A DNA stretch of 64,000 bases from Abyssibacter sp036156195. Lineage in GTDB: Bacteria; Pseudomonadota; Gammaproteobacteria; Nevskiales; OUC007. Below are positions 35,159-43,163 of this stretch, piece after piece (position 1 is the first letter of the stretch; every line of letters begins with the position of its first letter). The stretch spans positions 310,001-374,000 of the forward strand of contig JAYZUZ010000012.1 in the NCBI GenBank assembly GCA_036156195.1, read 5' to 3'. The notes under the pieces are model-generated. The model was given only the letters and a program-made list of their open reading frames with translations, made no database searches and was not told the DNA's origin. Made by a program: the position numbers and the translations under genes.

Positions 35159-35677
35159 TCAGTTCTTACGCGGCGCCATCACCATGATCAGCTGCCGTCC
35201 TTCCATCTTCGGTCGCTGCTCGACGCTGGCCATTTCTTCCAGCTCTTCCCGAACGCGATCGAGCAGGCGCATCCCGATCTCCTGGTGCGCCATCTCGCGC
35301 CCACGGAACCGCAACGTCACCTTGATCTTGTCGCCGTCTTCCAGAAACCGCTTGAGGTTTCGGAGTTTCGTCTTGTAATCGCCCTCGTCAGTCCCAGGCC
35401 GGAACTTCACTTCCTTGACCTGAATCTGCTTCTGCTTCTTCCGGGAGTTCTGCTGAGACTTCTGTTTCTCGAAGATGTGCTTGCCGTAATCCATGATACG
35501 GCACACCGGTGGATCCGCCTGCGGCGCCACCTCCACGAGATCCAAGCCAGCATCCGCCGCCTTGCTCAGTGCATCTTCGATACTGACGATGCCAACCTGC
35601 TCACCGTCTGCATCCACCAACCGAACCTTGGGCACAGTGATCTGATCATTGCGCCTGTCCTGTCTTTCCCGGGCGAT
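35159..35677 (-). CDS. infC: Translation initiation factor IF-3 (probable ATC start)
   Basis: The protein shows the IF3 N-domain (VRLVDADGEQVGIVSIEDAL), the linker PPVCRIMDYGKHIFEKQK and the C-domain KFRPGTDEGDYKTKL and LRFRGREMAHQEIG. IF3 binds the 30S subunit and rejects non-canonical start codons. No ATG, GTG or TTG lies at a suitable place. ATC at 35675-35677 has GGAGG eight bases upstream and gives 172 residues, the usual length. Use of AUU/AUC/AUA for infC is known in bacteria and lets IF3 repress its own synthesis. Upstream in-frame extension through the ribosome binding site is less likely. The usual upstream neighbour thrS is absent. Confidence 0.93.
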   Translation of the reverse strand: MARERQDRRNDQITVPKVRLVDADGEQVGIVSIEDALSKAADAGLDLVEVAPQADPPVCRIMDYGKHIFEKQKSQQNSRKKQKQIQVKEVKFRPGTDEGDYKTKLRNLKRFLEDGDKIKVTLRFRGREMAHQEIGMRLLDRVREELEEMASVEQRPKMEGRQLIMVMAPRKN

Positions 35678-36040
35678 ACCTTCGTCCTCCAAACAAAACC
35701 AGTTTCCAACACCTTTTCCGGCGTCGTACATCCCGGAAAACGGCAAACCCACGCCGACGTCAGTCGACGCATGAGGGGCGCGGATTGTATGCGACCACGC
35801 AGCCAGCCTCAACAAGCAATCGACTTTGCGCGCCTTGCGGCCAGATCGCCATGCGCCAGATACGTGGTAGCGACCGATTCAACCCTACAATCAAAAACAT
35901 TAACTGATTGTTTTTATTGATATTTAAAGATCTCTCGAATTCTCTCTACGGCTTCGCCTGCAAATCCACCATTTTCCCGCTCACCGCCCCCGCAGACCGG
36001 CGATCCAGCGGAGCTGCGCAAAATCACGGTCACGATCCTG
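35678..36040 (-). other. infC leader and upstream intergenic region
   Basis: The 363 bases between infC and the VOC gene hold the predicted infC promoter (35784-35812), a leader of about 100 bases with two hairpins (35714-35740: perfect 8-base-pair TTTTCCGG/CCGGAAAA stem; 35751-35770: 8 pairs with two G-U), and an A+T-rich patch at about 35890-35935. No protein gene is seen. Confidence 0.55.
35784..35812 (-). promoter_or_regulatory. Predicted sigma-70 promoter of the infC operon
   Basis: On the minus strand TTGAGG (-35, 35807-35812) and TACAAT (-10, 35784-35789) are separated by exactly 17 bases. It lies about 110 bases upstream of the ATC start. It is the best promoter match noticed in the window and explains expression without thrS upstream. 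Confidence 0.6.
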
Positions 36041-36478
36041 CTAAGCCGAACCGATATCGGTACGGAACAGATCGGAGTCCGGATCAGCGAAACCCTTGAA
36101 TTCCAGCGCATTTCCTGCCGGATCACGCAGAAAGCAGGTCGCCTGTTCTCCCGCAGTCCCGGCAAAGCGTCGGTGCGGCTCAACGTCAAAAACCACGCCT
36201 GCGACCTGCAGGCGCTCGACCAGCGCTTCCCATGCCGAAAGTCCTAGCACCACACCGAAATGCGGGACAGGAACCGCATGTCGGTCCACCGCGTTGCGAC
36301 CGGCATCGTGCGGAACCGTTTCCACCTGATGGATGACGAGCTGATGGCCGTAGAAATCGAAGTCGATCCAATGCCGGTCGCGACGGCCCTGGGGGCAGCC
36401 CAGTAGATCGCCGTAAAAGCGTTCGCAGGCATCCAGGTCATCCACTGCAATCGCCAGATGAAACGCCGGCCGAACCAC
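36041..36478 (-). CDS. VOC (glyoxalase/bleomycin-resistance fold) protein
   Basis: The 145-residue protein has the paired beta-alpha-beta-beta-beta modules of the vicinal-oxygen-chelate fold, with FHLAIAVDDLDACERFY at the start of the first module and GNALEFKGF near the end, where a metal-ligand Glu usually lies. Members include lactoylglutathione lyase relatives, dioxygenases and antibiotic-binding proteins; the substrate is unknown. It starts with GTG 5 bases after the TonB-receptor gene and is the last gene of that operon, which may link it to the imported ligand. Confidence 0.82.
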   Translation of the reverse strand: MVRPAFHLAIAVDDLDACERFYGDLLGCPQGRRDRHWIDFDFYGHQLVIHQVETVPHDAGRNAVDRHAVPVPHFGVVLGLSAWEALVERLQVAGVVFDVEPHRRFAGTAGEQATCFLRDPAGNALEFKGFADPDSDLFRTDIGSA

Positions 36479-36483
36479 AGCGG

Positions 36484-38667
36484 CTACCAGCGCAGTTCTA
36501 CGCCAACCCGAGCGGCCAGTGGCCGCCCTGGCCGGGCACCGAACGGCCGGCGGGAGACGACATAAACCTCGTCCAGCAGATTATCAACCCGCCCGGTGAG
36601 ATCGATTGTTGGCGTCAAATGCAGCTTGCCGGCCACATCGACCACCGTATACGCATCACTGCCCGAGCCTTCAGGTACATCGCCTCGACCGGCCTCATCG
36701 CGCATGGCCGATACGTACGTGACCGACAGGTCGGCCTGCCAGCGGCTTGCCCGCAACCCCAGTAGCAGGTTGGCGCGATGCTCCGGCACATAGGGCAGTT
36801 CAAACCCGGCTTCGACAGACCCGAATTGCGGATTGCTGGAGTCGAAGGACTCTTCGAACTGCCCATCGGTGTAGGTATGGCTTGCTTCGGCCTGCAGTGT
36901 CAGACCGGCAGTCAGCGGCTGAATCCGGCTCACGGTGGTCTCGAGACCAGCCACGCGTACTTTCCCAGCGTTCGTCTGCTCGCCCAGCTGTGCGTCATCG
37001 CAGCCTGAGGAGAACGTACACACTCCGGTCAGATTGCGGTAATCACTGAAGAACGCCACGAACTCCACAGCCACCGGCGCCCCACTCCACCGCAGGCCGG
37101 CCTCTGCATTCAGCGCATCTTCGGGCTGCGCATCCGACAAACCGGGCGCTGCTGGCGAAAAACCGCGATGCAGCCCGCCCATCCAGGTCAGTGATCGTGA
37201 CTGGGCAAACAGCACGCCCACTCCAGGCAGTACGGTGACCGTTTCGTTCTCGTTGGAGGCATCCGCCCGCCGATCCTCAAACCGGGTGCGCACAGCCTCA
37301 ATGCGCAGGCCGGGCACCACGGTCCAGCGCCCGAGCACGACCTCATCCTGTACCCAGGCCGCCAATGCATCTGCACGCCCGGTGTTGTCCGCGGTGACGC
37401 TGCGTGGTGCCGCATTGCGGACCAGCTCGCCATCGACCATGTCGTAGGCATATTCGTCGTGCAGCCGTCGAATGCGATCGCTATGCAGCCGCAGCCCCAT
37501 GCGCAGCGTGTGGCGAAGACGCCCGACCAGCTGTCGACTAAAACGTGCCTGCACGCCGGATGAGCGGAACGAGCGATCATTCGTGCCGATCAGCAAATCA
37601 TCATCGCCCGGGCCGGCAGTGGTATCGGCCTCCCCGGTCAGCCCCTGGTAATACAACTGATTGCGCGGCGTGTCTGGGTTGGCCAGGACGTCGCGAATAT
37701 CCGCGCCGCGAAAATTGTTGAACTTGGTCCAGGCACGATCGAATCGGTGGTCATAGGCAGTGAGCACGACGTCACCGCCCCATAGCGGCTGCTCGACATC
37801 GGCACGCAGTCCATGCCAGTCCCAACGCATCTCATCGAGTGCGCTACCGCGATAGCGGCGGTTGGGGTCGGCGCGAAAATCCGCTTCGGTCAGGCCCAGA
37901 TAGGTTTCATCAGAAGTTTCGCTGGCCACACCGACCCGAAGCAGCACCCGACCCTGGCCCAGCGCATGCCCATATTTTAGCTGGGCTTCCGCCTTGTCGA
38001 AGCCCGTATCTCCACCACCATCGAGCGTCTTGAAGCCATCGCTCCCGAGATAAACCACTTCACCCTGAACGGCATGCTCACCCACTGGACCACCGACTCG
38101 AGCATGCAGGCTGCGGTCGGCATCGCTGCCGCCGGCGAGCGACAACAAGCCCGCACTCTGCGGAGGAATGGGCGCGGACAACAGGTTGATCGCGCCCCCG
38201 ATGGTCTGCGGTCCGTATTGAATCGCCGCAGGCCCCTTGAACACCTCTACGCCCGTCATGCGTTGGGTGAGCGGAAAGTAGTACGCGGCCGGTGCGGCAT
38301 ATGGCGCGGGTCCAAACAGCACACCGTCTTCCATCAGCGTGACTTTTTGGCTGCGATCCGAGTTGCCGCCGCGGATGCCGATATTCGGGCGCAGGCCGAA
38401 TCCATCCTCACCGCGTACATACACCCCTGGCACCCCGTTCAGGATTCGGTGGATATTGGCGTAGTCGAATGCCTCCAGCGTGTCTTCATCGACCAGGTGC
38501 GCGGAACCCGTGGCCCGCTGGAGGGCCTCGGTCGTCCCGAAAATGGTCATGTGCTGGAGCTCGACCGGGGTCGCATCACCAGGTGCCTCACCTTCGGGGC
38601 CCTGGCTCCATACGGTGAGTGGCAGCAAAGCTGCTGCAAGCAGCAGCAGTCGGGCAATTGAATTCAT
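36484..38667 (-). CDS. TonB-dependent outer-membrane receptor (FecA-like)
   Basis: The 727-residue protein has a signal peptide (LLLLAAALLPLTVWSQG), a short TonB-box-like stretch (HMTIFG), a plug domain (about 35-150) with GIRGGNSDRSQKVTLMEDG and the VEVFKGPAAIQYGPQTIGGAINL segment, and a 22-strand-type barrel ending in an aromatic residue (VELRW). The plug segments resemble the ferric-dicitrate receptor FecA group. It probably imports a ferric or other metal complex using TonB energy. CGGAG lies five bases before the ATG. It lies behind imelysin and DUF4856 lipoproteins under a Fur-like box, which supports an iron role. Confidence 0.9.
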   Translation of the reverse strand: MNSIARLLLLAAALLPLTVWSQGPEGEAPGDATPVELQHMTIFGTTEALQRATGSAHLVDEDTLEAFDYANIHRILNGVPGVYVRGEDGFGLRPNIGIRGGNSDRSQKVTLMEDGVLFGPAPYAAPAAYYFPLTQRMTGVEVFKGPAAIQYGPQTIGGAINLLSAPIPPQSAGLLSLAGGSDADRSLHARVGGPVGEHAVQGEVVYLGSDGFKTLDGGGDTGFDKAEAQLKYGHALGQGRVLLRVGVASETSDETYLGLTEADFRADPNRRYRGSALDEMRWDWHGLRADVEQPLWGGDVVLTAYDHRFDRAWTKFNNFRGADIRDVLANPDTPRNQLYYQGLTGEADTTAGPGDDDLLIGTNDRSFRSSGVQARFSRQLVGRLRHTLRMGLRLHSDRIRRLHDEYAYDMVDGELVRNAAPRSVTADNTGRADALAAWVQDEVVLGRWTVVPGLRIEAVRTRFEDRRADASNENETVTVLPGVGVLFAQSRSLTWMGGLHRGFSPAAPGLSDAQPEDALNAEAGLRWSGAPVAVEFVAFFSDYRNLTGVCTFSSGCDDAQLGEQTNAGKVRVAGLETTVSRIQPLTAGLTLQAEASHTYTDGQFEESFDSSNPQFGSVEAGFELPYVPEHRANLLLGLRASRWQADLSVTYVSAMRDEAGRGDVPEGSGSDAYTVVDVAGKLHLTPTIDLTGRVDNLLDEVYVVSRRPFGARPGRPLAARVGVELRW

Positions 38668-38695
38668 GCAATCTCCGGAGTTGTTCGCTGTCGAG

Positions 38696-39130
38696 TCAGC
38701 GTGGAGTCTGGTCGCGCTCGTCCGTCGCGAGAAATCTGTCCTGCACAGCCGGTGTCGCAACCGCGCAATAGGCGCTGCGCCCAAACAGGGCGTAGCGGAG
38801 CCGCCCGATCAACCGGTAAACCGCGTCGCGAACAGGCCGCGGAATCATCAGGCATACGGCCAGCCAACGCCACGGCGGGCGCAGCTGCCGGGCAATGCGC
38901 AAGACGGCATCGGAGCGCGCATGCACACCCTCTGAATCCACCAGGTAAACCGTGTTCAGCTGGTCCACGTCCAGCGCGCCCTTCGCCTGCTCCTGTGCCC
39001 AGCCCGACTGGAGTGGCGCAAATCGAAAGTCCGGTCGGACTTCATGGCGTAGCACGAACCGGACGCTGGCATTGCAAAGCCCGCAATGGCCGTCAAACAG
39101 AATGACCGGGTGCCGGCCTGGATCATCCAT
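38696..39130 (-). CDS. DCC-family (DUF393) thiol-disulfide oxidoreductase-like protein
   Basis: The 144-residue protein carries the N-terminal signature ILFDGHCGLCNASVRFVLR, that is D..C..C, which names the DCC family. Related proteins are predicted thioredoxin-like oxidoreductases. A hydrophobic helix near residues 88-105 may bind membrane. Two ATGs (39128-39130 and 39134-39136) overlap the end of the HTTM gene; the shorter form is given. DCC genes often accompany HTTM/vitamin-K-carboxylase-like genes, as here. Confidence 0.85.
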   Translation of the reverse strand: MDDPGRHPVILFDGHCGLCNASVRFVLRHEVRPDFRFAPLQSGWAQEQAKGALDVDQLNTVYLVDSEGVHARSDAVLRIARQLRPPWRWLAVCLMIPRPVRDAVYRLIGRLRYALFGRSAYCAVATPAVQDRFLATDERDQTPR

Positions 39131-40583
39131 CCGCATCGACAGACTGACCACGCGGCGCCGCCAGGCGCAGCCGAGGGTGCGTCCGTGGTGCGGTCGTGGG
39201 CGCTGGGGTAATCCAGTCGGCCACTCCGAGCCCATCGCGAACCTGTGCCAGGTCGGCGTCGGGATGAATCATGCGCTGGGCAGGACGGGCGTTGAGTGAC
39301 ACCCAGGAATCGGCAAACACCTGCACCGGACCGATGCCCCGGGCATTGAAATCGTCCCGGATGCGGTGTGCCAATTGCAGGATCATGTCAGGTTGACCCG
39401 CCATCTCCCGGTATTGCATTTCCGTCAGGTAGTCATACGGAGAAACGACCTGCACCCCGCCCTGACGATCCACGACCCGATAAGCCAGCGAGCCGGACTT
39501 TTCACGCAGCATGACCCGCCAGGAAAACCGCATTCCCTGCTCATGCCAAAGCACGGTACCGGGATAAATCCAGTGGCGCAGCGGCATCAGAAACTGCAGC
39601 AGACAGAAACCCAGCAGGCACCAGGCGATGGAGGACTGGAGCGGGGTCGCGGCAGTGCGTGGGCCGCCAGCGGCTGCGGCACTGCCCCCCTGCCCGCCCC
39701 TTAACCGCCCCAGCAGACGACGTGGCCAGTCTGCGTCAAAAAACACCAGTACGGACAACACCATGATGAAGGGGAACAAGCCGATGCTGAAGAACAGGTG
39801 CGTGAGCACATGAAACAGCACAATGAGCGCAAACGCCCATGGCCGCGTCCGACGCCACAACATGAATCCGATGATGCTGACATCAAAGAAGAAAGCGAAC
39901 CAGGAAAAGGCGTAGTGAATCCAGACCTCATCCAATAGCCAGCCGATGAGCGGCATGCCTTCCAACGGCGGCAGCCAGATATTCAGTGGCTGCGCATGGA
40001 GCAGCCAGTCGCTTTCAAATTTGGCCCAGCCTGCGTAGAAATAAAGCAGTCCGACCTGAAAACGCAGCCACCAGGTCTGCCACGCCGGCAGGCTACTGGC
40101 GCGCAGCGCTGGACGACGCCAGGCATCGAGCGACCAGGCGCGATGCGGTGACAGCCAGCAAAGAATGAATGCAAGCAGAATCACCAGGTAGTGATGATTC
40201 AGGTAGGTGGTCACATCCATGAGTTCTGCGTAGCAGAACAACACCACAAAGGCGATGACAGCGACCCGATAAAACAGCCCCAGCGCAATGCAAAGCGCTG
40301 AGACGGCAATGCCCGCAAAGAGCGTGTAAAGCGCCCAACGCTCGGGGACCACCACCCAGCCGAAGCCCCAGTACTTGAAATGAAAGCTGGGCTCGACGTA
40401 CAGCCGTTCGACCCAGCCAAGGGACACAAAGCGCAGCGTACCGACGCACAGCAGCAGACCAAACAACACACGGAACGCAGCCAGCGCTGCGATATCCCGC
40501 GGTTGATTCGCCGCCACCCGCAGACGGCGCCAGCGCGACGGCACCGTCTGCGGGTGAGCGTCAACAGGCTGGTGGCTAGTCAT
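39123..40583 (-). CDS. HTTM-domain membrane protein, vitamin-K-dependent gamma-carboxylase-like
   Basis: The 486-residue protein has about eight membrane segments (HTTM module, about residues 35-310) including the conserved LLYFYAGWAKFESDWL stretch with a candidate catalytic lysine. It ends in a soluble domain (about 330-450) with PLRHWIYPGTVLWHEQGMRF and a WRVML segment. Both halves match bacterial relatives of vitamin-K-dependent gamma-glutamyl carboxylase, which converts Glu to gamma-carboxyglutamate in vertebrates; bacterial substrates are unknown. Its start overlaps the imelysin gene stop by 8 bases. A modification of one of the neighbouring secreted proteins is a tempting but unproven idea. 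Confidence 0.85.
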   Translation of the reverse strand: MTSHQPVDAHPQTVPSRWRRLRVAANQPRDIAALAAFRVLFGLLLCVGTLRFVSLGWVERLYVEPSFHFKYWGFGWVVVPERWALYTLFAGIAVSALCIALGLFYRVAVIAFVVLFCYAELMDVTTYLNHHYLVILLAFILCWLSPHRAWSLDAWRRPALRASSLPAWQTWWLRFQVGLLYFYAGWAKFESDWLLHAQPLNIWLPPLEGMPLIGWLLDEVWIHYAFSWFAFFFDVSIIGFMLWRRTRPWAFALIVLFHVLTHLFFSIGLFPFIMVLSVLVFFDADWPRRLLGRLRGGQGGSAAAAGGPRTAATPLQSSIAWCLLGFCLLQFLMPLRHWIYPGTVLWHEQGMRFSWRVMLREKSGSLAYRVVDRQGGVQVVSPYDYLTEMQYREMAGQPDMILQLAHRIRDDFNARGIGPVQVFADSWVSLNARPAQRMIHPDADLAQVRDGLGVADWITPAPTTAPRTHPRLRLAAPRGQSVDADG

Positions 40584-41781
40584 TGTCTCCGGCTGCGCGA
40601 TCCGGGGTTGCCAGTGACAGCGCACTCACCACCTCAGTCCTGAACGTGTCCATCGCATCCTGGATGGCTCCATGCAGGGCACAGGCCGACGGCTCGCCGG
40701 TGGCATTGGCCGAGGCATTGGTGCAGGCAGTGGCGTCGTCAATCGACTCAACCTCGGTTTCGAAGTCCGGGCTGATTTCGGTGTCGATGTGCGTCAGCGT
40801 GATGTCCAGCCGGGTCAACAGCTTGTCTGCGATGTCCTGTCGATCGATGCCTCGAAGCAAGTCGTTGACACCCGTGCCGCCTCCGAGCCCCGTGAACACG
40901 TCACGAAACATCTGCACGTTGGCACGTAAGGAGGGTGTGGAGGCACGTGCGTAGGGATGCTCCACACGCGAGACATCGTTGCCGGAGCACACCAGTCCAG
41001 TGGCGCCGATCCCGGTTGGGCAGGCGATCTTGCGATCCTTGGTCTCCTTCTCTACGTAGAACAGCGATGTAGACAAGGCGTCCAGTGCATCCTGCGGCGT
41101 CATGTAGACATCACTACCCGCACCCGCCTGCGACCACTGCGCCAGGAAGTTGCCCTGATCGGTCTCCCAGGCGTCGCGAAGCTCCTCCGCGCGGGCCGCG
41201 ACGAACGCAGCAACCGCGGCCGCGTAATCAGCCCGAGCCTGGGCGACATCTACGCCGCTATCCGGAGGGCAGGCGCTGTTTTCACCCTCGACATACAGCA
41301 GATATTCCACGGCGCCGAGCCCCATGGCGTCGATGCGCGTCGTGGCGTTGACCTCGTCACCCGCAAAAGCCGAGCGATCCACAGCACAGGCATTGAATGC
41401 CGGGTACGCGTAGATCAGGTCACGCAAATCCTGGCCGCCGGCCTCGTCTGACGGAGCAGCCGGCCCCACCGCGACCACTTCAACACGCTCGAACTGCGCC
41501 ATGGCGTCCTGCCAGGCGGCCTGCGCGGTCTGACGCGCAGCGGTATCGCCCGGGTCAGCTGCATGTGCAGCCATCGCTGTGTTGAGTTCACCTGCCTCGG
41601 TCGCAAAATCACGCAGCGTCGGCAGAATGACCGACGTCCCGAGATCAGCCAGCACGGCACGTCGGGCCTCATCACCCAGCATGACACCCGCACCCTCGCC
41701 GCTGCCCCCGCTGCCCCCGCCTCCGCAGGCCGCCAGCGTAGCCGCCAATCCGACGGCAAGCCCGCGACGCAACGCCGACAT
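40576..41781 (-). CDS. Imelysin-family lipoprotein
   Basis: After a lipoprotein signal with LAAC the 401-residue protein is mostly helical, with two imelysin-like halves. The family is named for the Pseudomonas outer-membrane peptidase imelysin and includes iron-regulated proteins (IrpA) that bind metal. The family GxHxxE motif appears here as GLGAVEYLLY (H replaced by G, Glu kept), so metal binding, if any, must differ. The start is the ATG whose first bases overlap the DUF4856 stop (TGATG) with GGAGG upstream. Likely periplasmic or outer-membrane-anchored partner of the TonB receptor. Confidence 0.83.
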   Translation of the reverse strand: MSALRRGLAVGLAATLAACGGGGSGGSGEGAGVMLGDEARRAVLADLGTSVILPTLRDFATEAGELNTAMAAHAADPGDTAARQTAQAAWQDAMAQFERVEVVAVGPAAPSDEAGGQDLRDLIYAYPAFNACAVDRSAFAGDEVNATTRIDAMGLGAVEYLLYVEGENSACPPDSGVDVAQARADYAAAVAAFVAARAEELRDAWETDQGNFLAQWSQAGAGSDVYMTPQDALDALSTSLFYVEKETKDRKIACPTGIGATGLVCSGNDVSRVEHPYARASTPSLRANVQMFRDVFTGLGGGTGVNDLLRGIDRQDIADKLLTRLDITLTHIDTEISPDFETEVESIDDATACTNASANATGEPSACALHGAIQDAMDTFRTEVVSALSLATPDRAAGDND

Positions 41782-43163
41782 CACCAAGCCTCCAGGTTGG
41801 CCTGGCTAAAGCCATAGCTTGTGCCGATGAGGCTCCGGGCCTCGAGCAAGTCCTGGCGGTAGCTGGGGTCGTTGGTCAGAGCCGGCTGGTCATCCAGCAA
41901 GGCATGCAGATCGGCAAATCTCGAACCGACATTCATCGGCGAGGCCGGGTTGAACTGTAGACCCAGCGCAAATCCCTTCATCTCGGCCCAGGCCTTGGCC
42001 AGATCCGCCAGGCCGGCGGACGCGTTGGCTTCGCGTTCGGCCATGGCATCGAGCACATCATTAATGTAGTGAACAATTGTCGCAGCAATGGCCTGCTCCC
42101 AGGCACTCACGGCGTTGTCACGCGCCGTCAGCAAGGCAGCTTGTTGCTCGCTGCTCATGTCGTCGAAACCCACGGCGCTGGTAGTGATGATGGCCCGCCC
42201 GGTCAGGAACGCTTCGAAGGCTGCTGTGGTCAGGTCAGTAGGGCTGGAGGGATCCGCGCCCACATCACGCTTGGCAGCATTCGTGGACGCCGCGAAATTG
42301 TGCTCGGACAGCACGTCGATGAATCCATCATTGTTGTCGTCAACCACGCCGTCGCGGTTCACTTCGTCGCTACGATCCGCGTACCGGCGTGCCGCCCCGA
42401 AGTAGCCAAAGCCCTCATCCCACTGGTGTTCCAGCGAGGAGTACGGGTTACTGCCGGCCTGATCGGCAGATGCCAGCAGCCCTTTTCCGGGCGTGGTGGG
42501 GTCATTGTCGAGGTAGTCATCCGTGCCCTGGGCGAACACCACGGCGCCCAGCAGAAACTTCTGGATGTACTGGGCGTAGTCAATTCCGGTCGTTGACACG
42601 TAATGCGGCTCACCCGGTGCATTGGTTCCCTGCTCGGCCTGGTTGGACACTGCGGTTATCAGCTCACGCAGAAAATCCTCGGCACTGGTCTGACCCGTCA
42701 CGCCCTGGAATTCAGTGTTCCAGTCTTTCCAGTCCGTAACCGTATCGTTGCCGGCGAATTTCTCCTTGAGATGCTTGGTGCCACAGAGTTCACCCAGGGT
42801 ATCGACAGCCTCAGGGACAGGCAGCGTCGTCCCGAGCACGGTTTGCGTGTTCTCGGCTGCAATGGTCCCGGCGATGGTGTCATCAAAGTACGGCACCGAC
42901 GCGCCACGGTATTCGCTGCCGCTGATCTCGCTGGCATCCCGGACCGCGTTGTCCAAGGCGATGATGAGCGTCTGGCGACAGACCTGCCCCTGATAGTTGA
43001 CGCTCGATGTCCCCGCCTCGAACCGGGATTCGAAGCTGTAGGTGGCTGGCACGGCCAAGTCATCCGAAGTCACCGTGACGGTGCCATCAGTGTCACTGCA
43101 GGCGGCTAGTAGCGCCAGGCTACCCAGACCGGCTGCAATCGGAGCAAGCGTACGTCGCGTCAT
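41781..43163 (-). CDS. DUF4856-family lipoprotein
   Basis: The 460-residue lipoprotein has the lipobox LLAAC (Cys22). The mature protein starts VPATYSFESRF...NYQGQVCRQ and has SSLEHQWDEGFGYFGAARRY, both typical of DUF4856. It also has an Asp-rich loop EVNRDGVVDDNNDGFIDV that looks like a calcium-binding loop. DUF4856 genes are often next to imelysin genes and the two are structurally related, but the function is unknown. It is the first gene of the operon, 65 bases downstream of the Fur-like box, with AGGA before the ATG. Confidence 0.8.
   Translation of the reverse strand: MTRRTLAPIAAGLGSLALLAACSDTDGTVTVTSDDLAVPATYSFESRFEAGTSSVNYQGQVCRQTLIIALDNAVRDASEISGSEYRGASVPYFDDTIAGTIAAENTQTVLGTTLPVPEAVDTLGELCGTKHLKEKFAGNDTVTDWKDWNTEFQGVTGQTSAEDFLRELITAVSNQAEQGTNAPGEPHYVSTTGIDYAQYIQKFLLGAVVFAQGTDDYLDNDPTTPGKGLLASADQAGSNPYSSLEHQWDEGFGYFGAARRYADRSDEVNRDGVVDDNNDGFIDVLSEHNFAASTNAAKRDVGADPSSPTDLTTAAFEAFLTGRAIITTSAVGFDDMSSEQQAALLTARDNAVSAWEQAIAATIVHYINDVLDAMAEREANASAGLADLAKAWAEMKGFALGLQFNPASPMNVGSRFADLHALLDDQPALTNDPSYRQDLLEARSLIGTSYGFSQANLEAW

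Noticed and set aside
33877..35187. 436-codon frame antisense to pheS, rplT and rpmI
   Set aside because: Runs across three ribosomal or synthetase genes; a bias artefact.
35914..36189. 91-codon minus-strand frame between infC and the VOC gene
   Set aside because: Overlaps the VOC gene in another frame and has no recognisable features.
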